A stretch of DNA of 64,000 bases, from the NCBI RefSeq assembly GCF_030646155.1, contig NZ_JAUTDN010000007.1, forward strand, positions 84,167 through 148,166, written 5' to 3'. Numbering within the stretch: the stretch's first letter is position 1; every line of letters starts with the position of its first letter. The position numbers and the translations under genes are program-made. The notes beneath the pieces are model-generated. The model was not told the origin of the DNA. It made no database searches and saw only the letters and a list, made by a program, of their open reading frames with translations. The DNA is from Conexibacter sp. CPCC 205762. GTDB taxonomy: Bacteria > Actinomycetota > Thermoleophilia > Solirubrobacterales > Solirubrobacteraceae. This document shows positions 24,044 through 32,365 of this stretch, piece by piece.

Positions 24044-25087
24044 GTGTCCGGCATGGTGCAGTGGATCGATCGTTCCGACGCGGGCAAGCTGGCGCTCTCC
24101 GGGCCCGACGCGTACGGCTGCCTGCAGGCGCTGCTGAGCGCAGACCTGTCGCGGCTCCCGGTCGGCGGTGGCAGCGCGACGGCGCTGCTGGCGCCGAGAG
24201 GGCAGGTGCGCGCGCTCGCGCGGGTGCTGCGGGCGGAGCGCGGCTGGCTGCTGCAGTGCGAGCGGCCGGCGCTGGAGGGGCTCTTCCGCGGGCTCTGGAA
24301 CGGCCGCGTCGGCTGGCAGATGACGCTCCACAAGCTGACGCTGCAGCAGGGGCTCGTCACGCTCGCCGGGGAGGCGGAGGAGGTGGCGGCGCTGCTCGCC
24401 GGGCTCGCGGGCGCGGGCGACGCGGCGGATGCGGACGGCGCGGCGCACGCATCCGCGGCCGCGAGCCTGCGCGACGCGGCGGCGGCCGATGCGATCGCGC
24501 GCGGCCCCGAGCACGCCCATGCGCCGCTGACGCTCGCCGGCATGCCGGTGCGGGTCGTGCGCAGCTGGGCGGGGGTCGACCTGATCGTGCGAGCCGACCG
24601 CGTCGAGCGGCTCACGGCGGCGCTCGCGGCGGCGGGCGCGACATCGCTCGACGGCGCCGGCTGGGAGGGCCTGCGGATCGCGCGCGGGCGGATCGCCTAC
24701 GGCGCCGACGCGGGCGAGCGCTCGCTGCCGGCCGAGCTGGGGCTCGGTCCCGCCACGGTCGCGACCGACAAGGGGCTCTACCCCGGCCTGCAGACCGTCC
24801 TGCGGCAGCAGCGCTCCGGCACCGTCCATCGCTGCCTCTGCCGCCTTCACGCCGATCACGCGCTGCTCGCCGCCGGCGACACGCTCGAGCGGGAGGAGGC
24901 GTCGCGCGCGGAGCAGGGAGCGGACGACCCGCCGCCGCGCGAGCGCGTGCCCGCCGGCGAGGTCACGAGCGCGCTCGCCTTCGACGGGATCGGGCTCGTG
25001 CGCGCCGGTGAGGGGCCGCTCGTGCACGCGCCGAGCGGCACGCGGGTGCGCGCGACGCCGCTGCACGACGCCGCGCCGTCACTCTGA
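24044..25087 (+). CDS. YgfZ/GcvT-like folate-binding domain protein
   Basis: The 347-residue protein has the weak GcvT-fold signature of YgfZ: IDRSDAGKLALSGPDAYGCLQALLSAD at the N-terminus, then GWEGLRIARGRIAYGAD, ELGLGPATVATDKGLYPGLQTVLR. YgfZ proteins use folate and help maintain certain Fe-S enzymes or tRNA modification. The conserved KGCYxGQ motif is KGLYPGLQ here, so the cysteine is missing. GTG 24044 or ATG 24053 could be the start. It is not next to other glycine-cleavage genes. Confidence 0.75.
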   Translation: MSGMVQWIDRSDAGKLALSGPDAYGCLQALLSADLSRLPVGGGSATALLAPRGQVRALARVLRAERGWLLQCERPALEGLFRGLWNGRVGWQMTLHKLTLQQGLVTLAGEAEEVAALLAGLAGAGDAADADGAAHASAAASLRDAAAADAIARGPEHAHAPLTLAGMPVRVVRSWAGVDLIVRADRVERLTAALAAAGATSLDGAGWEGLRIARGRIAYGADAGERSLPAELGLGPATVATDKGLYPGLQTVLRQQRSGTVHRCLCRLHADHALLAAGDTLEREEASRAEQGADDPPPRERVPAGEVTSALAFDGIGLVRAGEGPLVHAPSGTRVRATPLHDAAPSL

Positions 25088-25142
25088 CGGCGACGCGAGG
25101 TCGCGGGAGGACACCGAACTTCCAGCGGGCCTTCCTGCGAGC

Positions 25143-26084
25143 ATGTGCGAGGTGATCGAGACGACGGAGATCGACGGCTACGCCGCAGTGCGGCTCGACG
25201 GCGGCGACGGGCTCACCGCCGTCTTCGCGCCCGGCGCCGGGATGGTCGGCGTCTCGCTGCGCGACGGCGACGACGAGCTGCTCGGGCAGCGCCACGGCCT
25301 CGCCAGCTACGCGCGCGAGGCGAGAACGATGGGGATCCCGCTGCTGCACCCGTGGGCCAACCGGCTCGATCGCGACGAGATCGCCGTCGCCGGCAACACG
25401 ATCGCGCTGCGCGACGGCGCCGCCGGCCTGCACCGCGACCCCAACGGGCTGGCGATCCACGGCCTGCTCGCCGGCCGGCCCGAGTGGAGCGTCAGCGAGC
25501 AGGAGGGCGCCGCCTTCAGCGCGACCTTCGACTTCGGCGCCCACCCCGAGCTGCTGGCGAGCTTCCCCTTCCCGCACGAGCTGCGGCTCGACATCGCGCT
25601 GGAGGGCCGCATACTGCGGATCACGAGCACGGTCACGCCGACCGGCGACTGCCCCGTCCCGCTTGCCTACGGCTTCCATCCGTACCTGACGCTGCCGGGC
25701 ATCCCGCGCGAGCACTGGGTCGTCGAGCTGCCGGCCTGCTCGCACCTCGCGCTCGACGAGCGCTCGATCCCGACCGGCGCCGCCCAGTCGCAGCCGGCGA
25801 CCGTCACGCCGCTCGGCGACCGCGCCTTCGACGACGCCTACGTCGGGGTCGCCGACGGGGCCGTCTTCGCCGTCTCCGATCCCGATGACGGCCGCCGCAT
25901 CGAGGTCACGTTCGAGCAGGGCTTCGCGGCCGCGCAGGTCTACGCGCCGCTGAGTGAGCCGGTGATCTGCTTCGAGCCGATGACGGCCCCGACGAACGCG
26001 CTCGTCAGCGGCGAGTCGCTGCGGCTCGCCGGCCCCGGCGCGCCCGCGGTCGCCGCCTTCTCGATCGGCGTGCCGCGCAACTGA
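25143..26084 (+). CDS. Aldose 1-epimerase family protein
   Basis: The 313-residue galactose-mutarotase-fold protein has GIPLLHPWANRLDRDEI, GLAIHGLLAGRPEWSV, LAYGFHPYLTLPG and a late VICFEPMTAPTNAL, which includes the expected catalytic glutamate. The histidines in GLAIHG and GFHPY match the family's active site. Members interconvert alpha and beta sugar anomers or act on hexose-6-phosphates. A perfect hairpin follows the stop. No sugar operon lies next to it. Confidence 0.85.
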   Translation: MCEVIETTEIDGYAAVRLDGGDGLTAVFAPGAGMVGVSLRDGDDELLGQRHGLASYAREARTMGIPLLHPWANRLDRDEIAVAGNTIALRDGAAGLHRDPNGLAIHGLLAGRPEWSVSEQEGAAFSATFDFGAHPELLASFPFPHELRLDIALEGRILRITSTVTPTGDCPVPLAYGFHPYLTLPGIPREHWVVELPACSHLALDERSIPTGAAQSQPATVTPLGDRAFDDAYVGVADGAVFAVSDPDDGRRIEVTFEQGFAAAQVYAPLSEPVICFEPMTAPTNALVSGESLRLAGPGAPAVAAFSIGVPRN

Positions 26085-26086
26085 GC

Positions 26087-26109
26087 ACCCTGCCCTCCCA
26101 GGGCAGGGT
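26087..26109 (+). terminator. Hairpin after the aldose epimerase gene
   Basis: ACCCTGCCCT (26087-26096) and AGGGCAGGGT (26100-26109) form a perfect 10-bp stem with a CCC loop, three bases after the stop codon. No T-run follows (CGCGGCGAAAAG). Position and symmetry support transcription termination. Confidence 0.65.
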
Positions 26110-26159
26110 CGCGGCGAAAAGACAGGGGCGGCCCCCGCTGCCGTGACGGCGGCCGCGCG

Positions 26160-26185
26160 GGATCGTGGGCGCATGCTCACGATCC
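26160..26185. promoter_or_regulatory. Inverted repeat before the small-protein/phospholipase unit
   Basis: GGATCGTG (26160-26167) and CACGATCC (26178-26185) are exact inverted repeats with a 10-base centre that is itself nearly symmetric (GGC GCAT GCT). It lies 17 bp upstream of the ATG at 26202, in a good place for an operator. Function inferred from position only. Confidence 0.35.
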
Positions 26186-26201
26186 CGTCCGCCCGCCGCC
26201 G

Positions 26202-26597
26202 ATGCCGCTGCTGATGACACGGCGCCGCCGGCGCCTCCGCGACGAGCTGACGCCGCGCCGCCGGCGCGTCGAGACCGCGACCGCCGCGGCGCTGCGCGCG
26301 CAACGGCGCCAGCTCAGCAGCAGCCCGGCGAGACCGGCTTCCACGGCTCCGCTCGACAGAGCCGTGAGAGAGCTGCGCGCGCTCGCCCGCGACCTCGACC
26401 GCCGCGCCGGTCGCGACGCGCAGGTGCGCGCCGCGGCGCGCGGCGTCGCCGAGCTGGCGCGCGCCTACGCCGCGCTCGCCGCTGCCGAGCGGACGGCCGC
26501 GCCCCAGGCCGCCGCCGACCAGACGACGAAGGCGGTCGCCGCGCTGCGGACGGCCGAGCGACTCCAGCGAAAGGCCGGCGATGCGTGGCCGCTCTGA
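26202..26597 (+). CDS. Small basic Ala/Arg-rich protein, unknown function
   Basis: The 131-residue protein starts MPLLMTRRRRRLRDEL and is almost entirely helical, with heptad-like Leu/Ala spacing (VRELRALARDLDRRAGRD, VAELARAYAALAAAERT). A coiled coil is likely. I do not recognise a family. It overlaps the start of the phospholipase gene by 17 bases in another frame, which argues for a translated upstream partner. The Ala/Arg bias is also what a chance ORF in high-GC DNA would give, so confidence is limited. Confidence 0.45.
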   Translation: MPLLMTRRRRRLRDELTPRRRRVETATAAALRAQRRQLSSSPARPASTAPLDRAVRELRALARDLDRRAGRDAQVRAAARGVAELARAYAALAAAERTAAPQAAADQTTKAVAALRTAERLQRKAGDAWPL

Positions 26598-27411
26598 CAG
26601 CCCGCTGATCGACCGCGTCGCGCGCGGCGCCGCCGCCGGCATGACGCGCCGTGAGATCCTGCGCGTCGGCGCCGGGGCGATCGCCGCCGCGGCGCTGCCC
26701 GCGGCCGCATGGCCGACCGCCGCCCCGGCCGCGAAGCAGCGCGGCACCTGCTCCAGCGTTCCGAGAGGCACCTGCCCGCCCGGGACGACGGCGAAGAGAT
26801 GGAGCAGAGGCGCGACGCGGACGATCCCCTCCGGCACGCCCTCGACGTTCAACGGCTGCGGCCCCGAGTCCGGCTTCGAGCTGCCCGTCTTCGGCAGAAG
26901 CGACCCGGTGCCCGACGAGCCGCTGCTGCTGGCGAGCTTCTTCGACGGCTGCAAGGCGCACGACTGCTGCTACGGGACCTGCGGCAGCGACCAGGAGGCC
27001 TGCGATCGCGCCTTCCTGGCCAAGAGCGTCACCGCCTGCGTCAAGGAGCACCCGGGCGACGGCATCGTCTCGACCGGCCTGCTGATGTCGTGCCTGAACG
27101 TCGCGCAGTCCTACTACGTCGCCGTCTCCAGCGGCGGCCGCTCTGCGTGGGAGGCGGCGCAGGAGACGGCCTGCCTCGCCTGCGAGCCGAACAGATGCAG
27201 ACCGGGCTACGAGGAATGCGGCGACGACTGCTGCAAGAGCGGCTTCTGCCTCGACGGCAGATGCGTCTCTGACTGCGGCGGCACGCCCTGCCCGGACGGT
27301 CAGGACTGCTGCTTCGGCACGCGCGAATCGCCCGGCAAGCCCGTCTGCTGCCCGCCGAGCACGACCTGCCGGTACGACCTGTCCGGCTACGCCAGCTGCA
27401 AGCCGATCTAG
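26581..27411 (+). CDS. Secreted Cys-rich phospholipase A2-like protein
   Basis: The 276-residue protein has an N-terminal Tat-type signal (MTRREILRVGAGAIAAAALP, then AAPAAK). The core FFDGCKAHDCCYGTCGSDQEACD around residue 120 carries the His-Asp pair and paired cysteines of secreted phospholipase A2. That family hydrolyses the sn-2 ester of phospholipids with calcium. The C-terminal 80 residues form an additional Cys-rich module (CGDDCCKSGFCLDGRC, GQDCCFG, CCPPSTTC) resembling small disulfide-knot repeats. More than 20 cysteines imply oxidative folding, and the next gene could supply it. Confidence 0.8.
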   Translation: MRGRSDSPLIDRVARGAAAGMTRREILRVGAGAIAAAALPAAAWPTAAPAAKQRGTCSSVPRGTCPPGTTAKRWSRGATRTIPSGTPSTFNGCGPESGFELPVFGRSDPVPDEPLLLASFFDGCKAHDCCYGTCGSDQEACDRAFLAKSVTACVKEHPGDGIVSTGLLMSCLNVAQSYYVAVSSGGRSAWEAAQETACLACEPNRCRPGYEECGDDCCKSGFCLDGRCVSDCGGTPCPDGQDCCFGTRESPGKPVCCPPSTTCRYDLSGYASCKPI

Positions 27412-27421
27412 GAGACCTGTC

Positions 27422-28387
27422 ATGGCCGCACTGCTGATCGTCGCGCGGGCCCTGCTCGCGCTCCTGTTCGCCGTCGCCGGCGCGGCCAAGCTGGCCGACC
27501 GCGACGGCGCCGCCGAGGCCGCGCGCGGCTTCGGCGTGCCGGCGCGTGCCGCCGGCGCCGTCGCGCTGCTGCTGCCGCTCGCCGAGCTGACGCTGGCGGC
27601 GGCGCTCGTGCCGCCGCTGACGGCGCCGTACGCGGCGCTCGGCGCCTGCGCGCTGCTGCTCGGCTTCGCCGCCGCGATCGCGCGCGCGGTGCGTGCCGGC
27701 GAGACGCCCGACTGCCACTGCTTCGGCCAGCTCCACTCCGCTCCGGCGGGCCGTGCGACGCTGCTGCGCAACGGGCTGCTGGCCGCGTTGGCGGCCGGGC
27801 TCGCGGCGAGCGCGCTGCTGCGCGACGGCGGCGCGCCGTCGCTGATCGGCTGGCTCGGCGACCTCTCCGACGCTGCGCTGGCCGGACTCGGCGCGGCGCT
27901 CGTGCTGAGCGTGGCGCTGAGCGCCGTCGCCTGGTTCGGCCTCGAGCTGCTGCGTCAGAACGGCCGCCTGCTGGAGCGGCTCGACGCGCTCGAGACCGCG
28001 ATGGGGAGGGGCGTCGGGCGCCCTGCCCCCGATGTGCCGCTGACCGACCTCGCGGGCGAGCAGGTCGCGCTGCAGGAGCTGCTCGACGCGCGCAACCCGC
28101 TGCTGCTTGTCTTCTCCGACCCGGCCTGCGGCCCGTGCAGAGCGCTGATGCCGGAGGTCGCGGGCTGGCAGCGCGAGCTGACCGACGCGCTCGCGGTCGC
28201 CGTCGTCGGCCGCGGCGAGGCGGCGGAGGCGTACGGCGTCGCCGGCACGCCGAGCGCGCTGCTGATCGCCCCCGACGGCACGATCGCCGCCGGCCCGGTC
28301 GCTGGCGCGGTGGGGATCCGGGCGCTGGTCGCAGACACGGCCACGCCCGTGAGCGCCGCCGAGCGTCTTTCCGGTGTGTTGGTGTGA
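27422..28387 (+). CDS. MauE-like membrane protein fused to a thioredoxin domain
   Basis: The 321-residue protein has four or more N-terminal membrane segments (LLIVARALLALLFAVAGAAKL onward) of the DoxX/MauE type with the redox motif PDCHCFG near residue 100. After a linker helix (residues 170-190) comes a TlpA-like thioredoxin fold with SDPACGPCRALMPE and the cis-proline GTPSALL. MauE proteins help disulfide formation in methylamine dehydrogenase; this fusion likely acts as a self-contained thiol oxidant. TAGGAGACC lies before the ATG. It is 10 bp after the Cys-rich phospholipase gene, so a folding role for it is a good inference. Confidence 0.8.
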   Translation: MAALLIVARALLALLFAVAGAAKLADRDGAAEAARGFGVPARAAGAVALLLPLAELTLAAALVPPLTAPYAALGACALLLGFAAAIARAVRAGETPDCHCFGQLHSAPAGRATLLRNGLLAALAAGLAASALLRDGGAPSLIGWLGDLSDAALAGLGAALVLSVALSAVAWFGLELLRQNGRLLERLDALETAMGRGVGRPAPDVPLTDLAGEQVALQELLDARNPLLLVFSDPACGPCRALMPEVAGWQRELTDALAVAVVGRGEAAEAYGVAGTPSALLIAPDGTIAAGPVAGAVGIRALVADTATPVSAAERLSGVLV

Positions 28388-28524
28388 ACGACCTCGTGCA
28401 CAGGCGTCACACCAGGTTCGGGTGGGCACGCTCCCCGCATGAGGGGGATCCGGATCGCCGTCGTCGGCGTCGCCGTGGTCGCGCTGCCCCGGCGCCCCGG
28501 CCTCCCCCGACGGGCCGGCGCGCG
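28388..28524. other. Spacer with a possible orphan signal-peptide start
   Basis: Between the thioredoxin fusion and the toxin gene, the plus strand at 28439 reads MRGIRIAVVGVAVVALPRRP, which looks like the start of a signal peptide. It then runs into low-complexity sequence and overlaps the toxin gene antisense. There is no convincing protein beyond. It may be a gene remnant cut off by arrival of the toxin-antitoxin pair, or chance. Confidence 0.25.
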
Positions 28525-28923
28525 TCAGGCGGCGAGCGGAGCCTCGACCGCGAGCTCGTGGTGGCCGCAGCCGCGGCCGAGCTGCCGATCGAAGGTGAGC
28601 ACAGCCGCGATCTCATGCTCCTCGCGGAGCACCAGCGCGGCATCGAGATGAATCGCGTCAAGCGTTCGCACGACAGCCGGTTTGACGCAGGAGGCGCGCA
28701 GCAGCGCTCCCGAACTTATCGGCAGCAGACGGACCGATTCGAGCAGGTCTTCAGCATCACGCAGCATGCGGTGACGCATCCCGAACCGCCGCAGCTCGAC
28801 GGCAAGCAACTCGCTCGACCACAGCTGGTCGTACTCCGACATACATCGCTGGATCACCGCCGCGTCGGGCTCGCGCTGGATCAGGCGGGCGAGTGCGGAG
28901 GTGTCGACATAGAGACCGGTCAT
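28525..28923 (-). CDS. vapC: PIN-domain ribonuclease toxin, VapC family
   Basis: The 132-residue PIN protein has the acidic active-site set: D7 in LYVDTSALARL, E43 in SSELLAVELRR, D in TLDAIHLDAAL and D in LTFDRQL. VapC toxins cleave RNA with Mg2+ and are blocked by a co-expressed antitoxin. The ATG shares one base with the stop of the small upstream gene (TGATG), the usual antitoxin-first layout. The protein is of normal length and looks intact. Confidence 0.88.
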   Translation of the reverse strand: MTGLYVDTSALARLIQREPDAAVIQRCMSEYDQLWSSELLAVELRRFGMRHRMLRDAEDLLESVRLLPISSGALLRASCVKPAVVRTLDAIHLDAALVLREEHEIAAVLTFDRQLGRGCGHHELAVEAPLAA

Positions 28924-29111
28924 CAGTACAGGCGGTTGCGGTCTTCGGCGAGCATGCGGTCGGTCGTTCCGGCCGGCCAGCGTCTGGCGTCCGGATCGTT
29001 GACGATGGCCTCGATCACCGCGAGGAAGTTGCGCTGCGCGGGGGTGGGGGCGGTCGCGCCGAGTCGTCTCGACGGGGTCTCCTTGGGTGGGTCCTTCACG
29101 TGCTTTGTCAT
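28923..29111 (-). CDS. Putative antitoxin of the VapC toxin
   Basis: The 62-residue protein (MTKHVKDPPKETPSRRLG ... DRMLAEDRNRLY) directly precedes and overlaps the PIN toxin gene. Its C-terminal half, ARRWPAGTTDRMLAEDRNRLY, has the short helix-plus-acidic tail that antitoxins use to bind PIN domains. I do not recognise the N-terminal DNA-binding fold. ATG 29111 is preferred over an in-frame start at 29213, which would run into the promoter of the divergent aminotransferase. Confidence 0.65.
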   Translation of the reverse strand: MTKHVKDPPKETPSRRLGATAPTPAQRNFLAVIEAIVNDPDARRWPAGTTDRMLAEDRNRLY

Positions 29112-29194
29112 CGTGAATCGAGTCTCCTCCGCGGCGTGGAGAAGCTCAACACCAGCTGTATTGGATGGCAGAGAGTCCGCTAGCGTGCGGGCGC

Positions 29195-30361
29195 ATGGAC
29201 GACTCCGTCGCACGTCGGCTGCGGCCGTTCGGGACCACGATCTTCACCGAGATGTCGGCGTTGGCGCAGCGGACCGGGGCGCTGAATCTGGGGCAGGGGT
29301 TTCCGGACGAGGACGGGCCGGCGGAGCTGGTCGAGGCCGCGGCGGCGGCGATGCGGGCGGGGCGCAACCAGTACGCGCCGCTGGCCGGGGTGCCGGAGCT
29401 GCGGCGGGCGGTCGCGGCGCATCAGCGGCGGCGCTACGGGCTGGAGGTCGACCCCGACGCGGGCGTGCAGGTGACCTTCGGCGCGACCGAGGCGATCGCG
29501 GCGGCGCTGCTGGGGCTGCTGGAGCCGGGCGAGGCGGTCGTCGCGCTCGAGCCGACCTACGACTCGTACGGCGCCGCGGTCGCGATGGCCGGCGGGATCC
29601 TGCGGCCGGTGACGCTGCACGCGCCCGAGTTCGCACTCGACCTGGAGCGGCTGGAAGCGGCGGCGGCGGGCGCACGCATCCTGCTGCTCAACACGCCGCA
29701 CAACCCGACCGGGCGGGTGCTCACGCAGGCCGAGCTGGAGGGCGTCGCGCGGATCTGCCGCGAGCACGACCTGATCGCGATCACCGACGAGGTCTACGAG
29801 CAGCTCGTCTATGACGACGCCGTCCACGTCCCGCTCGCGACGCTGCCGGGGATGGCCGAGCGGACGCTGACGATCTCCTCCGCGGGCAAGGCGTTCTCCT
29901 TCACCGGCTGGAAGATCGGCTGGTGCAGCGGGCCGCCGCGGCTGGTCGCGGCCGCGCGGGCGGCGAAGCAGTTCATGACCTTTGCCGGCGGCACGCCGCT
30001 CCAGCACGCCGTCGCGCACGGGCTCGACCACGCCGAGCGGCTCACGACCCCGCTCGCCGCGCAGCTGCAAGCCAACCGCGACGCGCTCGCGGATGGCCTG
30101 ACCAGCGCCGGCTTCGCGCTCAGCCGCCGCAGCGCCGGCACGTACTTCCTCAACGCCGACGCGGCCCCGCTCGGCGTCACCGACGCCGCCGCCTGGTGCC
30201 GCGAGCTGCCGCATCGCGCCGGCGTCGTCGCGATCCCCGCCAGCGCCTTCCACGCGAGCCCGGACAGCGCGCCGACACTCGTCCGCTTCGCCTTCTGCAA
30301 GTCGCCGCAGACGATCGCCGCCGCCGTCGAGCGGCTGCAGCGCCTCCGCGGCGCGGGCTGA
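29195..30361 (+). CDS. PLP-dependent aminotransferase class I/II (DapC/methionine aminotransferase-like)
   Basis: The 388-residue fold-type I aminotransferase has VARRLRPFGTTIFTEMSALA, LNLGQGFPDEDGP, NTPHNPTGRVLT, ITDEVYEQLVYD and the PLP lysine in SSAGKAFSFTGWKIGW. This is the YbdL/DapC-like subgroup acting on methionine, kynurenine or N-succinyl-diaminopimelate. The start could also be the ATG at 29165. It faces the decarboxylase gene tail to tail. Confidence 0.88.
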   Translation: MDDSVARRLRPFGTTIFTEMSALAQRTGALNLGQGFPDEDGPAELVEAAAAAMRAGRNQYAPLAGVPELRRAVAAHQRRRYGLEVDPDAGVQVTFGATEAIAAALLGLLEPGEAVVALEPTYDSYGAAVAMAGGILRPVTLHAPEFALDLERLEAAAAGARILLLNTPHNPTGRVLTQAELEGVARICREHDLIAITDEVYEQLVYDDAVHVPLATLPGMAERTLTISSAGKAFSFTGWKIGWCSGPPRLVAAARAAKQFMTFAGGTPLQHAVAHGLDHAERLTTPLAAQLQANRDALADGLTSAGFALSRRSAGTYFLNADAAPLGVTDAAAWCRELPHRAGVVAIPASAFHASPDSAPTLVRFAFCKSPQTIAAAVERLQRLRGAG

Positions 30362-30395
30362 CGGACGCGGCGAGCGCGTCGGCGGCGGGTGCGGG

Positions 30396-31826
30396 TCAGG
30401 CGGCCGCTGACGGCACGGCGGCGAGCGCGCAGGCCAGCTCGTCGACGACCTCAACCACGGCCGCCACGTCGGCGTCGGTCGTGCGGTGGTTGACGAAGCA
30501 GGCGCGCAGGCACGGGACGCCGTCGAGCGTCGCGGCGGCGAGGTAGATCCGCCCGTCGGCCTCGATCGCGCGCACCAGCGCGGCGGTCGCGGCGCGGTCG
30601 GCGCCGGCGTCGCCGCTCGCGCAGCTGACGTGGCGGAAGCAGAGCGCGGACAGCTCCGGCTCGTGCAGCGGCTCCAGCCGCGGATGGTCGGACAGCAGCC
30701 GCCACAGCAGCGCGGCCTGCGCGAGGTTGCGCTCGATCGCCGCGCGGAAGGCGGCGGCGCCGTGGACACGGAAGGCGAGCCACAGCTTCAGCGCCCGCAG
30801 CGGGCGCGAGTACTCCAGCGTGCGGTCGACCGGATGGGTCGGCGCGGCGTCGTGCGGCATGTAGCTCTCGCGGTGGCCGAAGGTCCGCTCCAGCGCCGCG
30901 CCGTCGCGCACGAGCAGGACGCTGCAGGCCTTCGGCACCGACAGCCACTTGTGCGCGTCGACGGTCGCCGAGTCGACCCGCTCCAGCCCGGCGAACAGCG
31001 GCCGCGCGGAGGCGGTCGCGGCCGCCGGCAGGCCGTAGGCGCCGTCGACGTGGAGCCAGACGCAGTGCTCGGCGCAGATGTCGGCGAGCGCGTCGAGCGG
31101 GTCGACCGCGCCGGTCAGCGTCGTGCCGGTCGTCGCGACGACGGCGACCGGGACGACGCCGGCGCGCAGGTCGTCGCGCAACGTCTGCGCGAGCGCCGGA
31201 GCCGACAGCCGCCGCCGCTCGTCGAGCGGCAGCGCGCGCACGTTGCGCCCGCCGATCCCCAGCAGCTCGGCGGCGCGCCGCACCGAGTAGTGCGCATCGG
31301 CCGAGCAGTAGAGCGCGAGCGGCCGGCCGTCGCCGCCGTTCCAGCGGAAGCCCGGCAGCGCCTGCTCGCGCGCCGCCGCCAGCGCGGTCAGGTTGGAGAT
31401 CGTCCCGCCGGCCGCGAAGACCCCGTCGAACGGCTGCCCGAAGCCGATCAGCTCGGCGAGCCAGCGCAGCGCCTGGCGCTCGAACAGGTCGGCGCCGCCG
31501 GTCGCGACGGCGGCGTTGATGTCGTGCGCGGCGGCGAGCGCGTCGCCGAGCACGCCGATCTCCAGCCCCGAGGAGCCGACATAGGCGAGGTAGCGAGGGC
31601 GCGGCTGCGACAGCGAGGCGTCGAGCACCTCGGCGGCGAGCGTCAGCGACTCGTCGGCGTCGGCGCCCTGCTCGGGCAGCGGGCCGTCGAGCCGCCGCCG
31701 CAGCGCCTCGTTCAACTGCGGCTGGAGCGGCCGCGCGCGGTCGAAATCGCGCCAGCTGTCGAGCACGAGCGAGGCGGCGTGGGCGAGCGCCTGCTCGCGG
31801 TCGGGGAGCGCCAGCGGTGAGGTCAT
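30396..31826 (-). CDS. PLP-dependent group II amino-acid decarboxylase
   Basis: The 476-residue enzyme matches the aromatic-L-amino-acid/DABA decarboxylase family: FDGVFAAGGTISNLTALAAAR, CSADAHYSVRRAAELLG, WLHVDGAYGLPA and the PLP lysine in STVDAHKWLSVPKACS. It converts an L-amino acid to the amine plus CO2. ATG 31826 leaves a typical length. The Lrp regulator at 31915 is divergent across an 88-bp gap and is a natural candidate to control it. Confidence 0.88.
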   Translation of the reverse strand: MTSPLALPDREQALAHAASLVLDSWRDFDRARPLQPQLNEALRRRLDGPLPEQGADADESLTLAAEVLDASLSQPRPRYLAYVGSSGLEIGVLGDALAAAHDINAAVATGGADLFERQALRWLAELIGFGQPFDGVFAAGGTISNLTALAAAREQALPGFRWNGGDGRPLALYCSADAHYSVRRAAELLGIGGRNVRALPLDERRRLSAPALAQTLRDDLRAGVVPVAVVATTGTTLTGAVDPLDALADICAEHCVWLHVDGAYGLPAAATASARPLFAGLERVDSATVDAHKWLSVPKACSVLLVRDGAALERTFGHRESYMPHDAAPTHPVDRTLEYSRPLRALKLWLAFRVHGAAAFRAAIERNLAQAALLWRLLSDHPRLEPLHEPELSALCFRHVSCASGDAGADRAATAALVRAIEADGRIYLAAATLDGVPCLRACFVNHRTTDADVAAVVEVVDELACALAAVPSAAA

Positions 31827-31914
31827 GGCGCGACTGTCCCGCCGCACTCGCGCGACGGCAACGAGCGCGCGCGATCCACGCCCGCACGCGCACGAATCGA
31901 GCTAGATTCGGACT

Positions 31915-32358
31915 GTGGCCGGCTCGATTCCCGTCGACGACGTCGACCTCGCGCTGCTGGAGCTGCTGCGCGCCGACGCGCGCACGAGCGTCGCCGACCT
32001 CGCCCGTGCGGTCAACCTGTCGCCCGCGCCGGTGCGGCGGCGGATCGACCGGCTCGAGCGCCACGGCGTGATCGCCGGCTACACGACGATCGTCGACGAG
32101 CGCCGGCTGGGGCGCGGCGTGGAGGCGTTCGCGGAGCTGCGCGTGCGCGGCGACGCCGACGTCTCGGCCGTGCTGGAGCTGGCGCGGCGGCTGCCGCAGG
32201 TGCAGGAGGCGTACAGCTTCGCCGGCGATCCCGACGCGCTCGTGCGGATCGTCGTCGACGACGCCGGCCAGCTGCGCGACGCGATCAACGCGCTGCGCCA
32301 CGGCGAGGGGATCGTCGCGACGCGTACCCTGCTCGTGCTCGACCGCTGGCGCCGCTGA
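31915..32358 (+). CDS. Lrp/AsnC-family regulator
   Basis: The 147-residue protein has an N-terminal helix-turn-helix (VDLALLELLRADARTSVADLARAVNLS, PVRRRIDRLERHGVI) and a RAM ligand domain (VEAFAELRVRGDADVSAVL, VQEAYSFAGDPDALVRIVV). Lrp proteins sense amino acids as octamers. The GTG start follows closely on TAGATT-type sequence, so the message may be nearly leaderless. It is divergent from the decarboxylase and convergent with a second Lrp gene. Confidence 0.88.
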   Translation: MAGSIPVDDVDLALLELLRADARTSVADLARAVNLSPAPVRRRIDRLERHGVIAGYTTIVDERRLGRGVEAFAELRVRGDADVSAVLELARRLPQVQEAYSFAGDPDALVRIVVDDAGQLRDAINALRHGEGIVATRTLLVLDRWRR

Positions 32359-32365
32359 CGCGCCG

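Noticed and set aside
28439..28651. A 70-residue plus-strand protein
   Set aside because: Only the first 17 residues look signal-like; the rest overlaps the vapC gene antisense and has no homology signal.
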